Assembly: GCF_000374485.1 (NCBI RefSeq)
Contig: NZ_KB894502.1
Coordinates: 1 to 64,000 of the forward strand
Reading direction: 5' to 3'
DNA length: 64,000 nt
Origin: Algicola sagamiensis DSM 14643
GTDB lineage: Bacteria > Pseudomonadota > Gammaproteobacteria > Enterobacterales > Alteromonadaceae
Each line of letters starts with the position of its first letter. Position 1 is the first letter of the stretch. The translations under genes were made by a program, and so were the position numbers. Below the pieces are notes generated by a model. That model had not been told where the DNA came from. It did no database searches and saw nothing but the letters and a program-made list of their open reading frames with translations. Below are positions 17,305 through 26,944 of this stretch, piece after piece.

Positions 17305-17626
17305 GGTGTCTGTCCTGAATGATTGCCATAGGCGGCCTCGTCACACCTGTTATCGCCAAGGCCAGGTGAGCCGACACAACCGTTATTGGGCGAATAATTT
17401 AAGTATGTCACTCCCCCTGCTGCACGCAAGAGGATTTGAAGGAATTAAGCGGGTTATTATGTGAACATTTTTTGTTGAAGATGTGTATCGGTTGTTTTTA
17501 TTTAAGTTTTCTATTTTTTCATAAAAAAGAATTAAATTTTATTCAAAAGAAGACTAGATTTGTTTGTAGAACATGGCTAAAATGCCACATGGCAATTTAA
17601 AATATTCATTTGGTGGAGAAGGATGC
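17305..17626. other. Divergent intergenic region between the kinase and the toxin-antitoxin genes
   Basis: 322 bases holding the promoters of the minus-strand operon and, in the very AT-rich part (17461-17570), presumably the autoregulated antitoxin promoter. A CACCTG/CAGGTG dyad is visible near 17345-17370. No gene is seen. Confidence 0.4.
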
Positions 17627-18076
17627 ATGAGAACGCTGCCCTTAAAAAAACCGAAATTTGATCCGCCTTCATTTGCGGCGAGTGTCGCGGGTGCAGTCAG
17701 TAATGATCGGAAGCATATACTAAGCCGGATTGAAATTGGGTTCGATGTAGACTCAATTAAAAAAGTCGAAGATGCACTTGGTATTCAGCAAAAAGAAATA
17801 ATACAACTCCTCAAAATTTCCCCCTCAACTTTAAAACGTAGAAAAGACAGTGGTCATTTATCTGCAGAAGAGTCTGATCGTGTCTACAGATTTGCACATC
17901 TACTTGAACTTGCAACACATTTAATGCAAGGTGACCTGGATGCTGCGAAGCAATGGTTAAAAACACCAGAAGCTTTATTCGATAATAAGTCTCCATTGCA
18001 GCATGCAACGACCGAATTTGGTGCGCGAGAAGTTGAAGATTTGATAGGACGATTACAACATGGCGTCTTCAGTTAG
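17627..18076 (+). CDS. Xre/MbcA/ParS-type antitoxin of a RES toxin pair
   Basis: A 149-residue DNA-binding antitoxin. The N-terminal half has an Xre-like helix-turn-helix (ALGIQQKEIIQLLKISPSTLKRRK), and the C-terminal half has the DUF2384 toxin-binding domain (AKQWLKTPEALFDNKSPL, then EVEDLIGRLQHGVF). It should neutralise the RES protein and repress its own operon. The start at ATG 17627 is set by GGAGAAGG upstream; a longer frame from 17573 has no ribosome site. It overlaps the toxin gene by 17 bp, the usual order of Xre-RES modules. Located between yniA and recC. Confidence 0.9.
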   Translation: MRTLPLKKPKFDPPSFAASVAGAVSNDRKHILSRIEIGFDVDSIKKVEDALGIQQKEIIQLLKISPSTLKRRKDSGHLSAEESDRVYRFAHLLELATHLMQGDLDAAKQWLKTPEALFDNKSPLQHATTEFGAREVEDLIGRLQHGVFS

Positions 18077-18569
18077 ACGAATGATAGCATGGCGAATAGC
18101 ATCTCCTCAGTTTTCTAGAACCCCACAACAAATGCTCTCCGGCGAAGGCGCTTCACTCTACGGTGGTCGGTGGAACAGTAAAGGACGTAAAGTCGTTTAT
18201 TTGTCTTCCTCATTGTCTCTAGCCTCACTGGAAATATTGGTTCATTTGAAATCTTCGGATGTATTAAAACGCTATATTAAACTGCCCGTTGAGTTCTCCC
18301 AAGCTCATGTGATGCAGCTAGATACTGGGGAACTTCCCCGAGATTGGGCCGCTTTGTCGATGAGTCCGATGACTCAGGCAACTGGCGATTACTGGTATGA
18401 TCAAAAGCTATCTCCCATTTTGAGAGTGCCGAGTGCCATTATCATGGATGAATGGAATTACCTCTTGAACCCACTTCATCCAGACTTTGAACAAATGTCG
18501 ATTGGCAATATGTCTGACTATTCATTTGATCCAAGATTGGTGAAAAACGGGGATGAGGGATCAGGGTGA
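18060..18569 (+). CDS. RES domain toxin
   Basis: A 169-residue toxin of the RES family, whose members break down NAD+ (ParT relatives ADP-ribosylate a target). The Arg of IAWRIA, the GEGASLYGGRWNSKGRKVVY block and the SLASLEILVHL block carry the conserved Arg, Glu and Ser that name the family, and all are present. LSPILRVPSAI and the final DPRLV complete the domain. The gene is intact and full length. It overlaps the antitoxin in a different frame, so synthesis is coupled. It sits 55 bp upstream of recC. Confidence 0.9.
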   Translation: MASSVRRMIAWRIASPQFSRTPQQMLSGEGASLYGGRWNSKGRKVVYLSSSLSLASLEILVHLKSSDVLKRYIKLPVEFSQAHVMQLDTGELPRDWAALSMSPMTQATGDYWYDQKLSPILRVPSAIIMDEWNYLLNPLHPDFEQMSIGNMSDYSFDPRLVKNGDEGSG

Positions 18570-18624
18570 TCTAGTGTATCATCCTTTTTCGAACCAAACC
18601 CAACTGTCTTCATAAGAAAAACCT

Positions 18625-21600
18625 ATGTTCTATATGCATGCATCGAACCAAATGGAGGTTCTTGCATCAATATTAACGGATTATCTTGCACAGCCAGACC
18701 CGGACAATCTCTTTGGCTCAGAAACCATCTTGGTTCAAAGCCCGGGGATGTCCCAATGGTTGAATATTCAATTAGCCAATAAGCTGGGTGTTGTGCTTGA
18801 TTTGGCTTTCCCACTCCCTTCATCTTTTATCTGGCGTATTTATCAGGAAGTCTTTGAAGGTCTACCCGAGCAGTCTGCATTTCACAAAATGGATATGAGT
18901 TGGAAGTTGCTAGAAATCCTCCCCACAATGATTGAAGATGAGCCATTCACTCCCTTAAAGCGGTATCTGGCGTTTGATGATCCGATGAAGTTATTTCAAC
19001 TCTGTGAGAAAATCGCGGATGTGTTCGACCAATATTTGATGTATCGTCCCGACTGGATCGAGCGTTGGGAGTCCGGTGAGGATGATCTGCCAGGTATCGA
19101 TATGGCAAAGAACATCTGGCAGCCTATTTTATGGCGGGCACTGGTCGAGAAAACAAAATCATTAGGGCAACCGGCTTATCACCGAGCAAACTTACAACAG
19201 AAGCTATTTACTCTGTTAGAAAACCCAACAACATCACAAATTGAACAGCTGGAGTCAGCACTCCCAAAGCGTATTTTTATCTTTGGGATTGCAGCAATGC
19301 CACCTGCACAATTGCAGCTATTTAATGCCCTTGCAAACTATATTGATGTGATTGTTTTTCAATTGAATCCCTGCGCACACTATTGGGGGGATGTTGTTGA
19401 TGAGAAAACACTGGCAGCAATCCAAATACGCTGGCTCAGTAGCCGACAAAAACACTTGCCAATGGATGCTGATAGTTATTTCCAAGTGGGTAATCCTTTG
19501 CTCAGTTCATTAGGGAAGTTAGGTCGAGATTATATCGAGTTATTGCTCGAAACAGATGTGCAAATGTCTGATCACTTTGTTGAGCAAACAGGTGATAACT
19601 TACTGCGGGCGATCCAGTTCGATATTTTGCAGCTTGAGCATCGGGGGAGTTTGATGCCACTCAGTGCTGATGAGCTTGCATCAGATCTGGGTAAACGTGT
19701 GATTGCAAATGATGATCTCAGTATTGAATTCCACGAGACGCATAGCGCACTTCGAGAAGTGGAGGTGTTGCAAGATCAAATCTTATCCTGGATGAATGCC
19801 GACCCAACCCTTTCTCCAAAAGATATCATCGTGATGATGCCGAATGTAAGCCAGTACAGTCCATTTATCGAAGCGGTTTTTGGCTGCGTGGCGAAGGATA
19901 AACACTTTATTCCTTATGCGATATCCGATCATGGGATCACCGAAGAGTCGCCAATCTTAAATAGTGTACTGCAATTGCTGGCATTACCAGAGAGCCGTTT
20001 TGCCTCGAGTGAATTATTGGACTTACTTGCTGTACCTGCCATCATGCGACGTTTTTCTTTAACCACCGAACACGTTGCGTTCATTGAACAATGGACAATT
20101 GATAGTGGGATACGCTGGGGGATTGATGGGCAGCATAAGTCATCGCTCGGTTTGCCAGTAGATCCATTACAAACCTGGCGATTTGGTTTGCAACGATTGC
20201 TCCTTGGCTATGCCCTAAATGACGATAGCTTTCCGTATGAGGGTGTCGTGGCATACCCGGTTGTGGAAGGCCAGTTGGCGATTGCACTTGGGCACCTCAT
20301 GGCATTTTTTGATGCATTATTACATTACAAGCGGCAATTCCAGTCAGAAGAATTATTGTCTGAAAAAGTACACCAAACACAACAGTTACTGCTTGATTTC
20401 TTTGAACCAGACGATAACGAAGAGGAAGCATTACAAGTTTTTCGTGATGCGCTCATTGCGCTGGAATATCATGAGGAATGCAAGAACTACACAAAACCGA
20501 TTTCCCATCAAATCTGGAGCTATTTATGTCGACAAGCACTTGCGGATAAAGGTGTTGGCCAACGCTTCCTAGCTGGGCAAATCAATTTCTGTACGCTCAT
20601 GCCCATGCGGAGTATTCCTTTCCAATATGTATGTCTTCTTGGGATGAATGATGCGGATTATCCAAGATATGTTGCGCCAGTCAGTTTTGATTTGGTTGCT
20701 TTAGGACAGCCAAGAAAAGGAGATCGTTCTCGCCGCCTCGATGATCGCTATCTCTTTTTGGAAAGTATTCTGAGTGCCCGAGAAAAGCTCTACATCAGTT
20801 ATATCGGACGCTCTCAACATGATAACAGCGTAAAAAACCCCAGTATCTTGGTCTCAGAATTAAAAGAATACATCGAGGGAAGCTTTTTGAGTGAGCATGG
20901 CAAAAAAAAGAGCCTATCTCAGTTAACTCTCACTCACCCACTTCAACCGTTTAACCCGATTTATTACCAAGAGCATGTGACGCAGGTTCCTCGCAATCCA
21001 GCGAGAAGTTTTAACAAACTCTGGTTTGAGGCTTTAGATGAAGGCTTTGCTGAAAATAAAGCACTTCCAGCCATTCAAATTATACCTGACGAAATGAAGG
21101 ATCTGGAGCTGGATGCGCTTATTCGCTTCTTTAGACACCCGATTCGATATTTTTATCAACATGTTTTGCAAGTGACATTTGATGGCATGATGGAGTCTAG
21201 GCTGGATCAGGAGTTATTCCAAATTGATGGTTTGGGAGAGTATCAACTTATCCATGATCAGCTGGACCAAATACTCGATAAAGGTCATATTCAACATGAT
21301 CTCGATTACTGGCAAAAACGTGGTCAGCTACCGTTCGGTGAATGGGGAGCTGCTGCATATCAAAGGATCCAGCAAGATGTTGTGATCTTGAAGCAACAAA
21401 TTCAACGTTATACGGCGAATAAACCGATCTACTCCAAAGAGGTGAAAGTACCACTCGATGCGCAACAACGTTTGCTTGGTTGGCGTCGAACCTATGGTGA
21501 GTCGACCCAAGTGGGTTTTCGCGCAGGGCAAGTGCGCGCTACTGATCAAGTGACGGTTTGGTTAGAACATCTAGGTCTGTGTGCATCTGGTCATGCTTGT

Positions 21601-21969
21601 GAGTCAATATTTCTCGGACGAACAAACGGTATTTCGTTCCAACCGATTCCGCAAAATGATGCCATTCAACGGCTTCAAGAATTAAGCCAGATTTATCAGG
21701 CTGGGCAGAAAGCACCACTCCCATTTTTGCCAAAATCAGGGCTGGCATATTTCAAAAATAAAGATGATGAGAAAAAGAGCAGACAAGCGATTCAAAAAGC
21801 CTTTCATGGTGACAGCTTTATGCCGTTCGCAGGTGAAGGCGAAGATGAGTATGTGCAGTGTCAAATCCCCTCGAGTGATGATTTACCAGCGCTGTTTTAC
21901 CAGGTGTCTGAGTCAATCTATGGCCCGATGCAAGCGTACCTAGAGGAGTTATCCTATGAAACTGCTTGA
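18625..21969 (+). CDS. recC: RecBCD exonuclease V gamma subunit RecC
   Basis: An 1114-residue protein, close to the 1122 of E. coli RecC. RecC is the non-catalytic, Chi-recognising scaffold of the recombination-repair nuclease. The N-terminal inactive helicase-like domain has ETILVQSPGMSQWLNIQLA. The central region contains CTLMPMRSIPFQYVCLLGMND and the Arg-rich GDRSRRLDDRYLFLESILSAREKLYISYIG, which are highly conserved in RecC. A C-terminal inactive nuclease-like domain follows. The gene starts 55 bp after the toxin gene and overlaps recB by 14 bp. Confidence 0.96.
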   Translation: MFYMHASNQMEVLASILTDYLAQPDPDNLFGSETILVQSPGMSQWLNIQLANKLGVVLDLAFPLPSSFIWRIYQEVFEGLPEQSAFHKMDMSWKLLEILPTMIEDEPFTPLKRYLAFDDPMKLFQLCEKIADVFDQYLMYRPDWIERWESGEDDLPGIDMAKNIWQPILWRALVEKTKSLGQPAYHRANLQQKLFTLLENPTTSQIEQLESALPKRIFIFGIAAMPPAQLQLFNALANYIDVIVFQLNPCAHYWGDVVDEKTLAAIQIRWLSSRQKHLPMDADSYFQVGNPLLSSLGKLGRDYIELLLETDVQMSDHFVEQTGDNLLRAIQFDILQLEHRGSLMPLSADELASDLGKRVIANDDLSIEFHETHSALREVEVLQDQILSWMNADPTLSPKDIIVMMPNVSQYSPFIEAVFGCVAKDKHFIPYAISDHGITEESPILNSVLQLLALPESRFASSELLDLLAVPAIMRRFSLTTEHVAFIEQWTIDSGIRWGIDGQHKSSLGLPVDPLQTWRFGLQRLLLGYALNDDSFPYEGVVAYPVVEGQLAIALGHLMAFFDALLHYKRQFQSEELLSEKVHQTQQLLLDFFEPDDNEEEALQVFRDALIALEYHEECKNYTKPISHQIWSYLCRQALADKGVGQRFLAGQINFCTLMPMRSIPFQYVCLLGMNDADYPRYVAPVSFDLVALGQPRKGDRSRRLDDRYLFLESILSAREKLYISYIGRSQHDNSVKNPSILVSELKEYIEGSFLSEHGKKKSLSQLTLTHPLQPFNPIYYQEHVTQVPRNPARSFNKLWFEALDEGFAENKALPAIQIIPDEMKDLELDALIRFFRHPIRYFYQHVLQVTFDGMMESRLDQELFQIDGLGEYQLIHDQLDQILDKGHIQHDLDYWQKRGQLPFGEWGAAAYQRIQQDVVILKQQIQRYTANKPIYSKEVKVPLDAQQRLLGWRRTYGESTQVGFRAGQVRATDQVTVWLEHLGLCASGHACESIFLGRTNGISFQPIPQNDAIQRLQELSQIYQAGQKAPLPFLPKSGLAYFKNKDDEKKSRQAIQKAFHGDSFMPFAGEGEDEYVQCQIPSSDDLPALFYQVSESIYGPMQAYLEELSYETA

Positions 21970-24900
21970 TCCGGTCCAAATGCCGTTGGTTTCTGAAAAC
22001 TTAATTGAGGCAAGTGCTGGAACTGGAAAAACCTATACAATCACGACACTCTATTTGCGATTGCTGTTAGGTTTGTCGGGTGCGGCTGGAGAGCATCAAG
22101 AGCCACTCAATATTGATCAGATCCTCGTTGTGACCTTTACGGAGGCTGCAACAGAAGAGATCCGAGAGCGGGTTCGCAGTAAATTGATGGAAGCCAAAGA
22201 TGCAGTGCGTATCGGCCGCTCGAATGACCCAGTACTACAAGTATTACTTTCTCAGATAGACGACCAACTGATTGCGTATCACCGATTGGACGCAGCGATC
22301 AAGCAAATGGACCTTGCCGCCATCTTTACCATTCATGGTTTTTGTTATCGTGCACTTCAGGAAAATGCGTTTGAAAGCGGTATTTTATTTCAGCACACTT
22401 TTACATTGGATGAATCTGATTATATCGAGCAAGCGGCGCTGGACACCTGGCGATGTCACATGATGCCGCTTCAACAACAAGCACGTTATTGGCTAAGTCA
22501 GGTCTGGCGATCTCCAGAGGAGATGATGTATGAATGCCGCCCGCTGCTTACAAAAACGAACCTGACCTGGAAAGAGGAGGTTTCAAGGGCAGCGTTAAAT
22601 GACTTGTCTTATCGCTATCTTGAGCAGATTCAATCGATTAAAAAAATATGGCTTGGGGAGGATATCCCTGCACTGATTGAAGCATCCGATTTACGTAAAG
22701 ATCGAATGCTAGCAAAATCCGATCGTCTAAAAGCAATGAGTCAGTTTTGCCGTTCTGAACAGTTGACGTTTGCGTTTGGGAAAAGTGGGATTGAATTATG
22801 GGCACAGGAGAATATTGAGAAACCAGGCAATTTAAAGGGGAAGAAAATACCGCCGAGTCATGAAATCTTCTCGATGATATCCCAGTGTGCGGAAGATTTG
22901 GCTGGATTAAAAGATGCAGTAAAGGGCTACTGGGTTCCATTCGCTGTTACTGAAATCCGCGGCAGACTCGCCAAAGTGAAGTTAGAAAAACAGCTGTTGA
23001 CGCCAGATGATTTGCTGCAACAACTTTCAGAAGCATTACAGTCTGATGACGAAGGACGACTTGCTGAAAAAGTTGCAACACAATATCCCGTAGCGATGAT
23101 CGATGAGTTTCAAGACACGGATCCAATTCAATATCATATTTTTAAAACGATTTATCAGCATACCTCTGCGCGTTCATTGATTATGATTGGTGATCCAAAG
23201 CAGGCGATTTATGGTTTTCGTGGCGCGGATATCTTCACGTATATTCAAGCAAAGCAGCAGGTCATCGCCGATTGTCAATATACGCTGGGGAAAAACTGGC
23301 GTTCGATGCACTCGCTCGTTTCCTGTGTTAACCAACTATTTGAAAAGTCAAAGTCACCATTTTTGTATGACGATGCGATCCCGTTTCTGCAAGTTGAATC
23401 GGCTGATCAGGGAAAGCGAACAGGCCTTATCCTTCACCAACAACCCATTGCGCCCATGTTATTTTGGATGCTAGAGAGTGACGCTCCGCTGTCAAAAGCG
23501 CAAGCACATCCAAAACTTGCAGCAAAATGTAGTGCTCAGATCGCAGCGCTATTGAATGCATCGAGTGCAGGGACAGCAACGTTAAATGATCAGCCTGTTC
23601 AATCCCATGATTTCGCGATTTTGGTTCGAGATCGTTATGAAGCAATAACAATGCAGCGGGCATTGAATGAACATGGCATCGCGAGTGTGTTTTTGAGCCG
23701 GGAAAATGTGTTTCAAACCCCTGTTGCGATAGGGTTACTGCGAGTCTTGCGTGCTATGTTAACTCCGGAAAATGAACGGCTCGTCAAAGCTGCACTCGCG
23801 ACTGAGTTTTTCTTTTTGTCAATCGAAGAACTCTGGCAGTTAGGTCAGGATGAAAAGCGCTGGCAACATTTTCTGGTTTTATTTCAATCTTTACATCGTC
23901 AGTGGGAAAAATACGGCGTCATGGCCGCTATCCAAACATTGATGGGGGATAGCCACCTTCCTGCAAAGTGGCGGCAGACACGACCGGAAGCAGATAGGTA
24001 CTTGACTGATTTACGCCATTTATCGGAAATATTGCAATCACGATCATTAGAAGTTGATGGGATGCACAGCTTGTTGCAATGGTTTGAAGAGCGTGTTCTC
24101 TCACCAGATGTTGCAGATAAAACACAGCAACTGCGCCTTGAGTCAGATGAAAACCTGGTCCGCATCGTGACGATGCATGCGTCAAAAGGTCTCGAATATC
24201 CGATCGTATTTTTACCATTTATTTGCGGGTTTTCTGCGGCGAAAATGGGGCTTTACCATGATGATACACAGCTGATATTTGATCCAACACATGCAGAGGC
24301 ATCTTTGGAAAGTGCGGATTATGAACGGCTGGCGGAAGATTTACGCTTACTTTATGTTGCCCTGACTCGACCGATTTATCATTGTTATCTGGGCATATTT
24401 GACTTGAAAGATGGTCGAAAATCGCAGACAGGGCTTCAAAAAACGGCAATGGGCCATCTTTTGATGGGGCAGCAACAGATCGATAAAGAGGCTAGAGCGC
24501 TTGATTTGGTAGCAAATCAACTCAAACAAATTCCGGCGGAAATCGCAATTGAGTGGTTCGATGAAGTACAACCCGAAATATTTATACCCCCTCAGATGGC
24601 TCAATCGACAAATTTGCATTGTGCTCAGTTCACTTCAGTCTTAGATACAGCTTGGCGAGTGACAAGTTATTCTGGTTTGACTTATGGTCAGCATCAAGGG
24701 GGCTATGATGAATCGCCGATTAAAATAGAAGCCTTTGAATCAGTGATAACTGATGAGTCGCTAACACCCTTTACATTTCCAAAGGGAGCAAAACCAGGAA
24801 GTTGCCTTCATGACATGCTTGAGCAGGCTCTTTTCGAAAGTGACACAGGTGTCATTGAGTCGTTATTACAAAAAAGTTTGGCACGGTTTGGGATTGAGGA

Positions 24901-25504
24901 AAAATGGCTTCCCACATGCTTATCTTGGATAGTTCAGATAAAGCAATATCCATTTTTACCGAAAACAACATCGTTAGAAATGTTGGAACCGAGTCAGTGT
25001 AAGATCGAAATGCCATTTATGATGTCGATAGGGCAAATCACAGCCACTCGCTTGTCTCGCTGGTTACGTGAATCGATTCACCCTGATATGCCTGCATTGC
25101 AATTTAAGACGCTGAAAGGGATGTTGAAAGGGTTTATGGATTTAGTGTTTGTACATGATGGTCGTTATTATATCCTTGATTATAAATCGAATTATTTGGG
25201 TGATAAATATGAGGATTATCAATATTCAGCGCTTGAACAGGCAATGAATGAACATCAATATCACCTGCAATATTCGATTTATACGGTTGCACTCCATCGT
25301 CATCTATCCAGAACAATCCCTGAGTATCACTATGAGAAGCATTTTGGTGGGATCTATTATTTGTTCTTAAGAGGTATGGGTCATGGTGAGGATGGTATCT
25401 ATTTTACTCGCCCCTCATTTTTATTTGTAAGAACGCTCGATCAAATCATGGCTGGCCAAGAACACTCACAATCAGAGAAAGAGCAATTGTCACTTTGGGA
25501 GTAA
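21956..25504 (+). CDS. recB: RecBCD exonuclease V beta subunit RecB
   Basis: An 1182-residue UvrD-type helicase-nuclease, the same length as E. coli RecB. Walker A is ASAGTGKTYT (Lys26), Walker B is DEFQDTD (about 382-388), motif III is GDPKQAIYGFRGAD, and motif VI is DLRLLYVALTRP. The C-terminal nuclease domain is complete: His of SCLHDMLEQAL, Asp of GFMDLVF (about 1061) and DYKSN (about 1074-1078). It moves 3' to 5' on DNA and cuts at Chi. recD does not follow; a small TerB-like gene comes 102 bp later. Confidence 0.97.
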   Translation: MKLLDPVQMPLVSENLIEASAGTGKTYTITTLYLRLLLGLSGAAGEHQEPLNIDQILVVTFTEAATEEIRERVRSKLMEAKDAVRIGRSNDPVLQVLLSQIDDQLIAYHRLDAAIKQMDLAAIFTIHGFCYRALQENAFESGILFQHTFTLDESDYIEQAALDTWRCHMMPLQQQARYWLSQVWRSPEEMMYECRPLLTKTNLTWKEEVSRAALNDLSYRYLEQIQSIKKIWLGEDIPALIEASDLRKDRMLAKSDRLKAMSQFCRSEQLTFAFGKSGIELWAQENIEKPGNLKGKKIPPSHEIFSMISQCAEDLAGLKDAVKGYWVPFAVTEIRGRLAKVKLEKQLLTPDDLLQQLSEALQSDDEGRLAEKVATQYPVAMIDEFQDTDPIQYHIFKTIYQHTSARSLIMIGDPKQAIYGFRGADIFTYIQAKQQVIADCQYTLGKNWRSMHSLVSCVNQLFEKSKSPFLYDDAIPFLQVESADQGKRTGLILHQQPIAPMLFWMLESDAPLSKAQAHPKLAAKCSAQIAALLNASSAGTATLNDQPVQSHDFAILVRDRYEAITMQRALNEHGIASVFLSRENVFQTPVAIGLLRVLRAMLTPENERLVKAALATEFFFLSIEELWQLGQDEKRWQHFLVLFQSLHRQWEKYGVMAAIQTLMGDSHLPAKWRQTRPEADRYLTDLRHLSEILQSRSLEVDGMHSLLQWFEERVLSPDVADKTQQLRLESDENLVRIVTMHASKGLEYPIVFLPFICGFSAAKMGLYHDDTQLIFDPTHAEASLESADYERLAEDLRLLYVALTRPIYHCYLGIFDLKDGRKSQTGLQKTAMGHLLMGQQQIDKEARALDLVANQLKQIPAEIAIEWFDEVQPEIFIPPQMAQSTNLHCAQFTSVLDTAWRVTSYSGLTYGQHQGGYDESPIKIEAFESVITDESLTPFTFPKGAKPGSCLHDMLEQALFESDTGVIESLLQKSLARFGIEEKWLPTCLSWIVQIKQYPFLPKTTSLEMLEPSQCKIEMPFMMSIGQITATRLSRWLRESIHPDMPALQFKTLKGMLKGFMDLVFVHDGRYYILDYKSNYLGDKYEDYQYSALEQAMNEHQYHLQYSIYTVALHRHLSRTIPEYHYEKHFGGIYYLFLRGMGHGEDGIYFTRPSFLFVRTLDQIMAGQEHSQSEKEQLSLWE

Positions 25505-25606
25505 TTTTTTAAAGAATGACAAATGCTTGGCGTATTGTATCTGCGTTGACAAGAAATATGCTGTTGACTACGCTTGAGCCATTCCAATTGATAAAACCTG
25601 AGGTCT

Positions 25607-25855
25607 ATGACTGCAATGAATACTGGTCAATCAAAGTGGATTGAAATGGCAAGTGCTGCAATTCAGTCTTTTTCTGAGGATGGATCGCTTGATATGGATG
25701 AGGTCAATTTCTTACTAACGCTCGTGCTTCAGGATGATGAGATTGATGATGAGGAACGGCAAGTGTTGCAGGCTTTATTCGAAAAAGGAGCAAGCTTGTT
25801 TCCAAATGACGTTGCAGAGAAAGTCAAAGAAATTCAGGACAAACATCATTTATAA
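25607..25855 (+). CDS. TerB-like small acidic protein
   Basis: An 82-residue, strongly acidic, all-helical protein. The core VNFLLTLVLQDDEIDDEERQVL resembles the metal-binding helical repeat of tellurite-resistance TerB-like proteins, with an Asp/Glu cluster that could bind Ca2+ or Mg2+. No function is assigned. A GAGG site precedes the first ATG by 3 bp; the ATG three codons later is an alternative. It follows recB by 102 bp and may have its own promoter. It occupies the slot where recD is often found. Confidence 0.65.
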   Translation: MTAMNTGQSKWIEMASAAIQSFSEDGSLDMDEVNFLLTLVLQDDEIDDEERQVLQALFEKGASLFPNDVAEKVKEIQDKHHL

Positions 25856-25897
25856 CCCAGCGATAGCAGTCAGGTTGTGAGAACTCATTAGTTGTGC

Positions 25898-25921
25898 AAG
25901 AGAAGCACTAGGGCTTCTCTT
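25898..25921. terminator. Hairpin between convergent genes
   Basis: AAGAGAAGC (25898-25906) pairs with GCTTCTCTT (25913-25921) around a 6-nt loop between the TerB-like gene and convergent ompW. Probably a bidirectional terminator, although the T-runs are weak. Confidence 0.55.
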
Positions 25922-25938
25922 ATAGCCAAGTTGTCAAG

Positions 25939-26640
25939 TCAGAAGTGGATCCTTGCACCAAGCATGAATACAATCGGGTCTAACGCGACATCGATACTTT
26001 GAACCGTTTTCCCATTGACCTTCACATGCGCGTCAGAGTTAATGTCTATCCACATAAGCATCGCGTGGATCCCCCATGTATCATCAATTTTATAGTTTGC
26101 ACCCGCTTGAAGGGCGATCCCGATAGAGTCATCTAACTCCAGTGCTACATGATCGCCAGCTTTAGCTGCGCCAACAGAGATAAGTGTATTATTGAGTGCG
26201 GGATCCGTTTTTTCTTCAAAAAACTTTGTATAATTTAAACCAGCCCCGATAAAAGGACGGAAATGATCGGCTCGGCTGAAAAAGTGATATTGTCCTAATA
26301 TGGTGGGTGGAAGCTGTTTCGTTTCCCCCACAGACAGTCCATCAGCGCTAGAGCCTTTCAATTTTATATCGTGCGTAAAGGGCGTTGCAGCAACGACTTC
26401 AAGAGCAATGTTTTCGGTAAAGAAATAATCAAATGTAAATCCAACTTGTGTATCTCCATTTACACTGAGCTCTGTAGAATTAGGAGTAAGTCCTGCGGCA
26501 TTTTCTATGACATTTAAGTGAGATGTAGACTCGTTTGGCTCAACATGGATTGCACCAAGGTTTAAATAGAATTCGGCTGATGCAGGAAAAGTTGTGATTG
26601 CGGCAATTGCAGCACTACAGAGCAGTAATTTTCTCATCAT
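25939..26640 (-). CDS. ompW: OmpW family outer membrane protein
   Basis: A 233-residue eight-stranded beta-barrel protein with a signal peptide (MRKLLLCSAAIAAITTFPASA). The mature part shows FYLNLGAIHVEPNES, VGFTFDYFFTENIALEVVAATPF, the LPPTILGQYHFF strand, FRPFIGAGLNYT, and a final strand ending in Phe (MLGARIHF) as required for barrel assembly. OmpW forms a narrow hydrophobic channel. The ATG at 26640 is chosen because GAGGTGAAC lies just upstream; the longer frame begins with non-secretory residues. Single gene, own promoter region of about 300 bp. Confidence 0.92.
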   Translation of the reverse strand: MMRKLLLCSAAIAAITTFPASAEFYLNLGAIHVEPNESTSHLNVIENAAGLTPNSTELSVNGDTQVGFTFDYFFTENIALEVVAATPFTHDIKLKGSSADGLSVGETKQLPPTILGQYHFFSRADHFRPFIGAGLNYTKFFEEKTDPALNNTLISVGAAKAGDHVALELDDSIGIALQAGANYKIDDTWGIHAMLMWIDINSDAHVKVNGKTVQSIDVALDPIVFMLGARIHF

Positions 26641-26727
26641 GTTCACCTCATGAGATTCATCTTTTGGAAGCAACTGAGTTTGTTGCTGTATCTGGCCGCT
26701 ATCATAGAGCTTTTAGAGATCTCTGAT

Positions 26728-26741
26728 ATGAGCTAGATCAA
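26728..26741 (-). promoter_or_regulatory. Possible FNR/ANR-like half site upstream of ompW
   Basis: On the minus strand TTGAT-CTAG-CTCAT matches the FNR consensus TTGATnnnnATCAA fully in the left half and 3 of 5 in the right. FNR control of ompW is known in enterics. Weak evidence here. Confidence 0.25.
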
Positions 26742-26944
26742 ACAATCAAATGCCTGAGTTGAAAAGAGGAGTCGCATAATGTTCATTTTAAAGTATGTAG
26801 ATAGTCTATTTTAAATGTATGAGTAGCTGAGATTTGTGTTCAAAGACGTTTATGGGTCTGGCTTATTGGTGCATATTTTGTATTGAATGTTCATTCACAT
26901 AGCGGGTAGGATGATAAACAAATCAATCGATGAAGTAGATAGAT

